64,000 bases of DNA from assembly GCF_027244095.1 (NCBI RefSeq), contig NC_069661.1, positions 6,644,001-6,708,000 on the forward strand, written 5' to 3'. The notes below the pieces were generated by a model. It made no database searches. It was not told where the DNA came from and saw only the letters and a list, made by a program, of their open reading frames with translations. Each line of letters opens with the position of its first letter. Position 1 is the stretch's first letter. Both the position numbers and the translations under genes were made by a program. This document shows positions 29,525-42,300 of this stretch, in pieces. Source of the stretch: Hemicordylus capensis. Lineage: Eukaryota; Chordata; Lepidosauria; Squamata; Cordylidae.

Positions 29525-32328
29525 GTAGGAGGAAGGGGGGAGGGCGAAACCCCCCAAACCTTTGGTCGCCGCCACGTGCTCTTGTCCTCGGGAATACGCG
29601 AGCACCTCTGAGCATGTGCAGAGTGCTTTTCCTTCTCTGAGGCCGCGGGGCCACCGCAGCCCGCTCCTTCGCATAGGGGTGAATAGGCAGTTCCCTTGCA
29701 GGCGGCAGGGTGTCCCCCTCCTGAGAGATCAGACAGTGGGGTGCCAACCCGTGTTCCCTCTAACTGGGGTTCTCAGATGTTGTTCACTACAACTCCCAGC
29801 ATCCCCAGCTACAGTGGTCTTTGGCTGAGGATTATGGGAGTTGTAGTTAGTAGCGCAGTGGGGAAATGCTTGACTAACGAGCAGAAGGTTGCCGGTTCGA
29901 ATCCCCACTGGTACTATAATGGGCAGCAGCGATATAAGAAGATGCTGAAAGGCATCATCTCATACTGTGTGGTAGGAGGAGGCAATGGTCAGCCCTTTCT
30001 GTATTCTATCAAAGAAAACCTCAGGGCTCTGTGGCCGCCAGGAGTCGAAATCGACTTGACCGGCCGGCACATTTTACTACTTTAGTTAGTGTCTATCTCG
30101 GTGGTCGCTAAGAGTCGACACAGACTTGATGGCAAACAATCAATCAGTGAACAACATCTGGGAATCCATGTTAGAGGGAACATTGGTGCCAACCTGAGTC
30201 CCTCCCCAGCCACAGTACATTGTGGCTGGGGTGAGTTGTTTAGCGGCTGCTGGAGAGCATGGCAAGGATGGCAGCCGGCAAGAAAAGCCTTGCTGCATCA
30301 ACCGTGCCTTCGTTGCCTCACATTTTGCACGGAGAAGAGGAAGGACAAGCCACAATTTAGGAGTCGCTCTCAGAGGATTGCTGGTCTTGTCCTCAGACGG
30401 GTGAATTGTCCCATTTGCTAAGCAGGGTCTGCCCTGGCTTGCATTTGAAAGGGAGACTACATGTGTGAGCACTGTAAGATTTTCCCCTTAGGGGATGGGG
30501 CCACTCTGGGAAGAGCACCTGCCTGCTTGCATGCAGAAGGACCCAAGTTCCCTCCCTGGCAGCATCTTAACTAGGGCTGAGAGAAACTCCTGCCTGCAAC
30601 CTCGGAGAAGCTGCTGCCAGTCAGTGTAGACAGTACTGAGTTAAATAGACCAATGGTCTGATTTGGTATAAGGCAGCTTGCTATGGGACACTGATTGATT
30701 GATTGATTGATTGATTTATAAGCCGCCTGACTCCAAAGATTCAGAATGCTCTAGATTCTGAATGCGCCATGGCCTTTGCTGAGGCTAGGCAGGTCTGGGT
30801 CTGGTTGATGCCTGGATGGGAGAGTGCCTGTGAACCCATGAATTCTCTGCTGGAAGAAAGGCAGAATATACCTGTCACCAAAGTGTAACAGATATAATAA
30901 ATACACACATCTGTACACTCTCCTTTGGGCACCCCTGTTCTGGGGGCACTGGGTTCCTACTTCTGTGTACTCCCCAGCAAAGGGCCTCCCACAGGATTGA
31001 GGGAAAAGCCTTCTGCCTGTTCAAGAAGCTTTATGTATTAATGATGTAGCTTCCTCACAGGGAGACCACTTGGGAACGCCATGTATGCCTCCTTGAGTTC
31101 CATGACGGAAGAAAGGTGGGACAGAAATCTATAAAATAATAGTAGAGGCATGCCACCCCAAAACATCTGAGTGTTGAGTGAAGTGAATGCCCTTGTATAA
31201 GCAAGATCACGGAGAGGAGAGCTGGTCTTGGGGTAGACAGTATGACTTGTCCCCCTAGCTGAGCAGGGTCCACCCTGGTTGCATTTGAATGGGAGACTTG
31301 ATGTGTGAGCACACTGTAAGAGATTCCCCTCAGGAGATGGAGCCGCTCTGGGAAGAGCAGAAGGTTTCAAGTTCTCTCCCTGGCAGCATCTCCAAGATAG
31401 GGCTGAGAGAGATTTCTGCCTGCAGCTTTGGAGAAGCTGCTGCCAGTCTGTGTAGACCATACTGAGCTAGATAGACCTGACCAATGGTCTGACTCAGTAT
31501 ACAGCAGCTTCCTATGTATGTTTGCACTTCTTAACAGTGGCCATGCCAGCCTATCTGCATGCAGTAGAAAAAACTGCAAGGAACTTAATTCTCTCTCTCT
31601 CATTTTACTTTAGGTGCTTTGGATTTATTGGCAGTGGGGGCAGGAGAGTGATTAATATGTATTGCTGGAATGAATGCTAATTTGTGTATATATTTGTTTA
31701 TTTTTTATTTTGTTTATTTAAAATATTTAAGTCCACCCCTCCAGTACACGACTGCTTGGGGCAGCTCACAACATTAATAAAATAGATACAATGTGAAGTG
31801 GAGTAGAGTGTGTATAGCTATAAACACAGAGAGATTGGATGTAAACACATATACATTCATGAGCATTTGCACCAGAGCTATATGGGGCACGTCTGCCATC
31901 CCCCATAAACAGCCTGAGGTATCAAGCATTTGTACTTTCAGGGAGAATCAAGAATCTCTTTATAGATTAAGTTACTTTTTTAATTAGAAAAAATAATCTG
32001 ACCCGATCTGTGGGATTTATGGTTCCTCCAGCAGCTGTGTCTGCCTTGATGTCTTGTATTCAAGTGTGAGAGCAATTATAAATTTCTCCACCCTTCTGTC
32101 ACACATCACTCTTAACTTTGAGTTCAAAAGCTGAGAAAGGTTGGCCTGGGATGGCTAGTGCTTAAACTGGAGCCATTACAGGCATTCCAGGATGTGGTAC
32201 AACAATTTGCATATTTCTAAGCACAGTTGTGCAATGCAGTGTTTCTCTTAGGTCTCCTTGCTTGTATACTTGCAAGATCTTTTGAACGCAGCCTGCTCAC
32301 CAGCTTAGAACCTTAACTGGACAGCTTT

Positions 32329-32380
<52 letters not shown>

Positions 32381-35300
32381 TTTTTCTCGTTACCTTGAAG
32401 GATTATGTGGGACTCTCGTTGCTTTGCTTTTGCTCAGCATCAAGTTTGAGTCAGAGTTCTGTGAAACTCAAAAGCTAGCTTGCTGCTCTGTGATTTTTTT
32501 AATTGGTCTTAATAAAGCTGTATTGATTATTTATTTACCTGTTTGAACTGCTTTCTAATGGTCCCGCAAAACTGCCTGCATTCTTATCTTCTTTAGAGGA
32601 TGCTGAATTTAGCTTTCCAGAAGGGAAGTCTTAAAACTGGAGGAAGATTAATCTCCATTACCTGATGGGACATTCAGGAGGGTTGAGGAGATATGTTCTC
32701 CAGCCCCTAGATCAGGGCTACTCAATTTTGGCTCCCCTACAGATGTTGGCCTACAATCCATCATCCCTGACTATGGGCCACTGAAGTAATGCTACCCAGT
32801 TTGACGTCTGTTGATTCTATATGTAGTTCATCATCTAAAACGAATTTCCAGCTTTGCTTCCACATTTTGGTACTCTGTTTTCTTTGTTTATGCTCTCTGC
32901 CTCGAGGGCCCTCAAGTTCCAAGCAGTGCTCAAGACAGACTCAAATACTGTTGGTCTTTATATTTTTGAAGGAAAAGTGACAATTTCTTCTTTGTCGCAG
33001 AATGCCTCATTGTAACTCTCTACATTGCACTAGTTAGCACTCTTTGCTAATCAGTTGCAACGAGCTCTCTGGATCATTATCTTAAGACTGATGTATATTT
33101 AAGACAGGGCTTGTTCTCTGTGCCTTGGCAACTACATTTTTTCTTCCCTCAACCACTTTTTTAAAACATCGAGCCTACAGAGGAGTTCTGTGGAACTCAA
33201 AACGCTAACTTACTTCTTTGTGATTTTTGTTGGTCCTAGCAAAGACCAACATGATACTGTTTGAATATTTACAGAAATAAGGTGCATGCAAAAATGTGGT
33301 GGACACTTCCCATCAAATTCTGTCTATGGAGAATCTTTTTATCACTTGATCTTTGAAATTCTGCTGTCTATGAATGTTAGAAGTCAGTTCTTTGTAACTA
33401 CACTTTCATGCCACTTTCTGTTGTTGTAGCCTTTTTTGTAATATCAGTGTTATACTGATTACAGTCTTCATACAGATCAAAGGTTATATTCAAACAAATT
33501 CAGAACTTTGCTTTGACGTTATTTGTACTGGAAGCCTTGTACATAATTTAAGACATGATAGAGCGATATCATACACTTCTCTACATTGTTTAAATTTTAA
33601 AGGGGGGGGGATGAAATGAGCCCTCATCTGTATTCTGAACTGGTACGGCTCAGATGTAGATTTACCATCTTACTGAAAATTAAGTCTTAAAGTATAGTAT
33701 TGGTGTAATAATTCCTGGGGATAAAGATTTGCTATTTAATTTATCTGATGATGTCAACCAAACACTGAAATGATATTTCATATGTCTAGATAACCAGAAT
33801 CAGCCTTTTTGGAAGTCAGTGCCAAATATTGTTTATTTCAGCTCTCCGTTTACTTGTCTTCTGGAGAGGTGTGAAAACCTGGTCATCACAGGCACTGACA
33901 TCTTGATGTCTGCTGAGACTTTGTTTGGCATTCAGAGTCACAAGCAAGATGGCACCATGTCCTATAGTGAAAACTGAATGCCATGAGCATTTGCTCCATA
34001 CTTAAAAGCTACTGCTACATGATGCCAACAACATTCTAGATAGTACATAGATTTTAAAAAAATCTCACAGGTCCTGCCCACTGTCTTAAATTTTAATCCA
34101 GGGGTTCCCAACCTTTGGTCCCCAGATGTTGATGGACTACAACTCCCATCATCCTTAGCCATGAAGGCCATTGTGACTGGGAGTTATGGGAGTTGTAGTC
34201 CAACATCATCTGGGGACCCAAGGCTGTGGCCAAACTCCTGGTGTAATAGACACAATACAAAAATGGGGAAAGATCAGGAGGCAAGAAGAAAAGAAGCCCA
34301 TTCGGGAACGAAAACTTTCATTTTTACATAATGACCAGGTTCATGTTCATTTGAGATGTATTTTGCTTTTAATTTCTGTCGACATACCTAAGCATTCTGA
34401 TTTCATCGGGAAAATGGAAGCAACGGACTTACTGCCGAAAGAACTAGACATGGTTGAGATATGCTAAAATGTGTTCCCTTTCGCTAGCTGATGAGGAGCA
34501 CCAGCAGAATGTGGCGACGGCTGCAGCAGCCAGGCCTCAGCCCCACACCAGTGAGCGGGGAGAGGGGATGCCCAGGCGTCGGCGGAACATGGCCCGAGTT
34601 GTGGCTCAGAGGCGCTCGCAGCAGGCACAAGAAGCGATGGAAGGCAAGTCATGCAAGTCGCTTCTCCTTCCTGGATTAGCTTTCGTGTAATATAATAACG
34701 TGCTGTTTATTTTGCTGGTTATTACCTATGAAGCCCTTCACAGCTTGGGCCCAGGTTACTTAAGAGACTGCCTTCTTTGTCATGAACCCTGCCACCTACT
34801 AAGATCCTCTGGGGAGGTCTGGTTGTGGTTGCCTCTGGCCCGTTTTGGTGGCAACGTGGGACTGGGCCTTCTCTGGCTGCTCTGAGGTTTTGGAATATGC
34901 TCCCTGATGAAATAAGAGCATCTCCATCCCTGATCGCCTTTAGGAAGACCCTCAAGACACACCTGTTTTCTCAGGCTTTTAACGGAAATTGATTTTAAAC
35001 AGTTTAATTTTTTAAAATGAGATTGTTTAATCTTTTCTATTCTGTGATATTTTTAATTTATGCACTACCACTGTGTCACCTCTGGCTGCTGTTGGGGCAC
35101 TCATTCTGGCCCTTGTTGCTGCCCTGGTGCAGTGTCCTGCAGAGGCCTACGATCCTATAGGCAGGCTTATCCCATCAGAAACTGATGCTCAATCCCATCA
35201 GTTGTCTTGCTGGTTCAACCAATAGGCTTTGTGCATACGGCCAAGAGGATCAGACCTTTGAAACTTAGACTGGGCAATCAACAACCCAGTCAGCTCCGTA

Positions 35301-36255
35301 GAAGTTGTGTAGATCATCAGTGGCCAACTTCTTGAAGCAGGGTCCCTGAATTTTCCTTGGCCAGATTGCTTGGCAGGGGGTGTCTCCTCCAACCATGATA
35401 TTGTCTTACCCTCTGCCCAGTCTGGTAGGATCCTCACCAAGAAACTAGAGGTCATATAAGGTTCTAGGGCAGTGATTCTCAAACTTGGGTCCTCAGGTGT
35501 TATTGGACTTCAACTTCCATAATCCCCAACCAAAGGCCACTGAGGCTGGGGATTATGGGAGTTGAAGTCCGATAACACCTGAGGACCCAAGTTTGAGAAT
35601 CCCTGTTCTAGGGTGTGTGTATCTCAAACCAGGGCTTTGCTCCATGCGCCACTTGGGCTACTCACCTGATCTTTGCTGTACTGCAGCATCACCCAGACGT
35701 ATGGGGTGGGGATCTTCTGCAGACAGAAGCTGCAGATCATTAAATTCAAAAAGAGAAAATTGACTCTAAAACAATAATTCAAAACTGTAGTTCTTTGGGG
35801 AAATTTAGTACAAAGAAACAGCAGCCATGTGAGCATAAAGGAAAAAATAAAATAGGAGAAAAACACATCCACTCTAACTTGCACCTAATACTGTGCCTTA
35901 TTGCAGAGTCCTTACTAGGAGTTTTCTAATCAACTTCTGCAATGAGCCTGGCTTTTTTCCTTGCTCAGCTTCAAGTCTGGCTCTTCTTCTCCAGTACTGG
36001 AGGTTCTGGAGGCTCAATTCCAGAGTGTCCCTTCAGCTGCTTTGTGGGCGATTCAGATCTCAGGAGAGTTTTTGGCTTAACTCTCCCAGTGATTTCTCAG
36101 CTCTTAATTTTCTTCATATCCATCATATTAATTTCAGAAGCTCTTCTGGCTCTCCAAGACTCCAACTCCAACTCCCTTGAACTAAACTCTCTCAGTAAAG
36201 AGCGGAGAGAGGTTTGTCCTGAGTGGCAGCATGGAGGTAGTGTGTGCACATAACA

Positions 36256-36307
<52 letters not shown>

Positions 36308-39300
36308 TTGAGGCGAGTCTCACGATCAGTAAGGCTCACCCAGAGTGGGCTTAGCCCACTCTCCCCGCAGACGAACGGAGGGGAAGCTCTGGGCGGCCAG
36401 ATTGGCCGCTCACATGACTGCCAGCTCCGTGACGGAGCCAGTGGGGGCTTGGGAGTTCGTGGGCTGCGTGGCCCCCGAACTCCAAGCCCCCACCGGCTCC
36501 ATCACGGAGCCGGCAGTCGTGTGGGTGGCCAAGCCAGGTGGTTCTCACAGTCTCCAGAAAGCAGGCTAGGCTTCCTTAGCCTGCTTTTTGGCGATCGTGA
36601 GAATCGCCTCATTATTTTTTCCTTTCCATGAGGTGCAAAACTTTTCGCCTCCCCCCCACCCCCCGCTGGGGGAACCACCACTGCCTGCCCTCCTCCTCCC
36701 CACCGCCCCCAGCTCTGGTCTCTGTTCGCTTGGGCTGCTGCAGGGGAGCTGCCGCCACCTCCCGTCCTCCTCTGGCTGCAGATCTCACGAGATCTGCAGC
36801 TGGAACTGGTGGAGGAAGAGGCCTGGGGGCGGCGGCAGCAGCAGTGACCCGGCCGGGGAGGGGGAGAGCTCGGCAATCTTCCTGGCTGGGGATGGGGGGA
36901 AACAGGGCGGCAGGCGAAGCAGAGACTGTGCTCCCTCCATAATCCCCTGCACGAGGGCGCCAGGCACAGCCCCTGAACCCAGCAGCCCAGGTCCTTTGAC
37001 ACCCCCTCCCTTCCCCCATGCAATGGTGGCTCGCCCCTGTAGCTGGCCCTCTATAGTTGTTGTTTCAGGCATGGGTCTTCATTCTGAGCAACTCAGCTCT
37101 ATGAGTAGCCACGCAGGCCACCCTGTTTCCTCCCCCTCCTCACAGCTGCCACCTTTGGCAACCCAACATCTTCATGACCTGATTCAGCTACATCTGGTCC
37201 ATCAGATCTCTGCCTGGCTGACTCCAGAAAGTGGCCTATACCAAAGTGCTTGTCCCTGAATCTGGCTGAGACCTGACAGGTTGCCCTTAAACTCTGCAAA
37301 TCAGCACATCTAGAATATTGACTGGATCGTTTTTCTTCCTGACAAATTTCCTTTGTCTATCAATGGCTATTAGTCTGGTGGCTACAGGCCACCTCCAGCC
37401 TCAGAGGCAAGACGCCTCTCAATACCAGTGGCAGGGGTGCAACAGCAGGAGAGAGGGCCTGCACATACCTCTTGCCTGTGGTCTTCCCAGAGGCATCTGA
37501 TGGGCCACTTTGTGAAACAGGATGCTGGACTAGGGCCTGGTCCAGTAGGGCTATTTCTTCTGTTCTTAACCTCTTAAGGCAGGATTTGTTTTCTTATTTC
37601 TAACTAGGTTTTAGATGACCTTCTCATGCATTGTGAAGTTTCCTTATATTCTGCCAGACCATGGCCCATCTTCTAGACCAGGGCTGCATAGCTTCAGCCC
37701 TCCAGCTGTTGTTGGAGGGCTGAATTTCCCATCATCCTCAACTACAGTGGCCAGTAGTGAGGGATCATGGGAGTTGGAGGCCAACATCTGCAAAAGGACC
37801 AAAGTTGTGCAGCCCAGTTCGAGACCATTATCCCTCCAGTCCCATCTTGGCTGCCTACTCCTACCAGAAGTGACTCTCCAAAGACTCAGGCAGAGATGTT
37901 TCCTACCTGAAATCCTTCAACTGGGCAGGGCTTAATCCTGGGACCTTCTGTCTGCAAAGCATATGCCTTCCTACTCAGTTATGGCCCTTTATTAGGTTTG
38001 GACCCTGCTATGGTCCCTCAGTCCACCCTGCAACTTCCTACCTCAATGAAAATGTATTCTCAGGGATTCTCAAATTTGGGTCCCCAGATGCTGGTGGACT
38101 TCAGCTCCCATAATCCCCAGCCTCAATGGCCTTTGGCCTTTGTGTTGTAACCACTTCCCTGCTGGCCTGCTGTGAAAGGGGGTGCAGGGAGCAGTATGTG
38201 ATATGCCTGCACCCCTGGCTGCCTGCCTTTTTGTTAGGAGGGCTGTACTTCCTTCCACTTTGAAACTTGCTTTGGATTTTCACAGAGGACTTTGCCTTTG
38301 TTCTGTCTGAACCGTGCGCCGGCTGAATTCATGATTGCGTTTAGCGGCATGCAGATGGTAAATTGACAGCTCTGAACTTTTCAACTTAGGGTGTATCTCT
38401 TTGAAGTGTGAAGAAGGCATTTCAAAAAGAATGAAGTCTGGAAAATGCTTTTGATGTTTCCAGGCCGGGCTGCTCATAATTTCTGTCAAATTACCAAACC
38501 CCTTGAAGTAATCTCAAAGGCACGGTGCTGCTCAGCTCACACTGAACCTTCAGCAAAGAGTTCTGCAAAGGAGTGTGCTTTGGGGGAATGAGGTAACGGC
38601 TGTATCAAGGCTAGGAGACTGGTCAGTCGACCAGCCCTGTATTGATGATTGGCCATCTGTTATTTGACAATGGTCAACTATTGCCAGCTATTCCATGAAG
38701 CCAGAAACATTATTTGTGTGGCAGCTTTCCTTCTTAGTTGCATCATGGGGTCATCTGGCAATCCCAATGGCAGCAATGAGGGCCCCTCACAGCCAGACCC
38801 TCGAGGAGTCAGAATCACACATGAATACACTCCTCATTTAAGACCACCACCACCCAGAACCTTTCTGCAGAGGACTTATACCCTCATCCCTGTTAAACCA
38901 CACGTGGGCCTAGCACCTCCTTTTGGCTATGTGCTGTAACTGCAGGCGTCTTTGAATAGGAACATATATCGCCTAGATTTAAGAAGAATCATAGGCTCAT
39001 TCACACATTATGTTCAACACGTACCATGAGTGTATTGTGTACAGTGTACACAGGTACAGTCATTCCCATGTTGTGCTGAACGCAGGTACAGAAGTACACT
39101 TCCTATCTGTACCATGCATTTGAAGGGCCTGTATCCAGTTTACTTTTAAAATAAGCACAGGTGCAGATTCACACAAATGTGTACAAGTGTACAGATATCT
39201 ATACAGCATAATGTCTGAATCGGGCTCATGACGCAAAACATATAGGCAGTCATTGCAGTGGCACAGGTTGCAATGGATGATGGAGGCAAATTTCAGAACT

Positions 39301-42300
39301 TGGGTGGAGCATGAACTCCCCCAGTTCAGAAATTCACACTCTATCAAGAGACAGGCCCACACTCCTGTCCATGTTCACGTCCAAGAGGGCGAGGGCGATA
39401 GGGCAAGGCAGCAAATTGGAAGGAAGAGCTCAGTGGGGGAGCTGTTGAACCAGCAAGACCAGACTTTGAATGGTGGGATTATGTAGGAGCCAGGAGCCCC
39501 ACCCCTTCCTGGAGTGTAGGCTGGCCCTGGTTCAAGGCAGGCACCTGAGCTGGCCTCCCAAGGAAGCCCATTAGCAAGGAGGCCTAGAGCAGCCCAGTGA
39601 GCATTTCACTTCTGATGCTTGAGCTGCGGTCGCCTCTGCTCCTGAGCTTCCAAGGATAGGACAAGGATCCTGCTGAGGGATGCTGGAGCCTCCTAGGGTT
39701 CCCCCAAGCTGGCGATTGCAGGTGAGACAACAGGCTCTGGCTGCCCTGGGTCCTTTGGAGGTCTTTAGTTAACCGGCCTGCAGACTCCTGAGTAGGGATT
39801 AGGAGTGTGCATGGTTCGGTCCGGGGGACTTGAAAAAGCCTCCGAACCGGTCCGGAATTCTGGCGGTCCAGAGGAGTGGGGGAGTGTCACTTTAAGGGGG
39901 GGGTAGTACTTACCCCCCCCCCCGCCGCTCTTCCCCTCCGGCACTGGTACTGTTTAAAACGTTCTTGGGGCGGCAGAGTTCCTCCCTGCCGCCCCTGCCC
40001 CCATCGTTGTCCTCGTAAGCTTTAAACAAGGAAGAGCTGTTGGCACGCATGTGCCCTTCGCGGCGCGAGCGCTTGTTTCTGCCGCTGGCGCGCGTGTGCT
40101 GTGTATGTGGCGCGCGCGCCAGCGGCGCAGACAAGCACGCGCGCCGCGAAGGGCGCATGCGCATCGACAGCTCTTCCTTGTTTAAAGCTTACGAGGACAA
40201 CGACGGGGGCAGGGGCGGCAGGGAGGAACTCTGCCGCCCCAAGAATGTTTTAAACAGTACCAGTGCCGGAGGGGAAGAGCGGCGGGGGGGGGTAAGTACT
40301 ACCACCACCCCCTTAAAGTGACACTCCCCCCAGTGCCGGACCACGCTTCTGTGGTTCCGTGCACATTACTAGTAGGGATGTGCTTAAAATGGATTTTGTA
40401 TTCTGTTTCAAGCTCGAAACAAAATGCAAAATGACCGAAACGTTCCATCAAAACAGCGGCCAAGCTGGCTGTTTTGACAGAACAACTTGAAAAGTTTCAA
40501 GTGTCACAGCCTTAGGGAACAATGGGGAAAACTCAAAACACCCCATTGTTCCCCATGGGTAGCACCTAGGGACACCAAAGTGGTTTGTGTAGTAGGACAT
40601 GATGGATGCTACCTACCACCAAACCCACAAAAGAAATGTATCCTCTTCTTCAAGAGAGGCATGGTATGAGGGCTCTCTCTTTGTCTCCCAGTCCCTTTGA
40701 ATATATTTTGAAATTCCCTCATTTGTGTCCCCTCTGCCCTCCTCCCAGCCAATGGTGGCACAGTTGCCCATTGATTTGTATGCTAACAAGCCAACCAAGA
40801 AGCAAGGAGATTGCAAGCCATTTGGTAGCCAGTGCCCAAAAACCAATCCGCAGGGGAAAAACAGACCTCCAAAACGGTGCTCGGAACATTGGAATGTTTC
40901 GATTGAAACGGGGGTTCTGCTTCGAGCTCAAAACAGGCCCTTTATGTAAAGGGTGTTCTTTTCCAAGCTCGAAACACTCTAAATGGCCCGTTTCGAGTTG
41001 AAACATTTCACTGGTGAAATGTTCTGCACATCCCTACTCCTGAGCATGTTCAGAAGCATCATTTCTTGACAGCGTGTCTGTGCCTGAACAAAACTTTCTC
41101 TTCTTCTGATCTGGATCCAGACCCCAGCATTTTTGCATTATTTTTTCATTTATCAATCTCAGCGCCCTAAAGGCTTCTTGCAGCAGTTTACACTGGAAAA
41201 ATAAAATAAAATTGAATAAACAAGTAATAAACCAGTTAGCCTGTAAACATCACTGGAAACCAGTCAGGACAGTTCACAAAAATGATACCAGATTCCAGCG
41301 ATCCAGAACACTGTTAAATGAGGGAAGATGCAACAAGTGTCCTGAAAGACAGGAGAGAGTCAGCAGCCCCTTGGACCTCCTGTGGTGTGATCCCTTTGAT
41401 GATGGCCTCCTTGCTCTTCTTTTTCTTTTAATAACACAATGCAGAGGAGAATGATGGAGCCGAAGCCACTGAGATCCAATTTTCTGGGAAGATTGGAGCA
41501 AAAAAGCAGAGGAAGTTAGAGGAGAAACAAGCCAGAAAGGCTCAGCGAGAGGTAAGTCTTCATCATAGCTGATATCAGATCAAGGGAAGACAGTTCGTGG
41601 CCGGCGTAGTGTTTCCTACACTTCTGAATGCTGATGCAATCCCCCCCCGCCGAATTATACTGGAGGTGCAAGGCGCTTGAACTGGAAAAGGTTTACTCTG
41701 AGCGTGTGTCAGAATAAGAAATGCCTACCCACAGAGCACCTCTACCCACTGTGTTTCTGCCTGTGTCACTGAGCTGAGCATGCCTCTTGATTGGAAGGAA
41801 GCCAGCCCAGAATGGTGACTCACACAGAGCAGCAACTGGAGGCCTCCTCCAAAGGTGGGCAGTTTGTTTGTTTGTTTATCATGTTTTTCTATACTGCCTG
41901 ATATGTACATCTCTAGACCGTTTCCGTTGTGCTCTGCCTTGTTATCGGGAGCCATTGAATGATCCCGTTCCACCCAGTTTTGAATAAGGCTGCTTTAGAG
42001 TGAGATGGGCGATTGGTCTGTCTAGCCTTGCCTTGCCTACTGACCAGGCAGCAGTTCTCCCAGGAGTAGGGGAATCTCAGGATGCTGCAAAATTTCTCTC
42101 TCACCCACCCCCACTACCTGATTAGAAGGAGGTAAAGCTGGAGTGACGAATGATGCAGAGAAGCAGCATGCAGCTTCCTCTGCAAGTGGGTGCTTTGATA
42201 ATTGAATAAATTATTTTTCACTTGCTAATTCTCTTGCAGCACATATTTTGGGACTGCTGAGTTAACTATGCAACCTGTGCACATGGGCGGGTGATGTAGA

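Noticed and set aside
36588-37259. A 223-codon plus-strand frame and a 173-codon minus-strand frame
   Set aside because: GC-rich, proline/serine-rich translations without conserved motifs, inside a DDRGK1 intron and beside a foldback element.
38649-38939. 96-codon plus-strand frame with a hydrophobic N-terminal part
   Set aside because: Lies inside DDRGK1 intron 2, has no recognisable domain, no promoter and no splice context.
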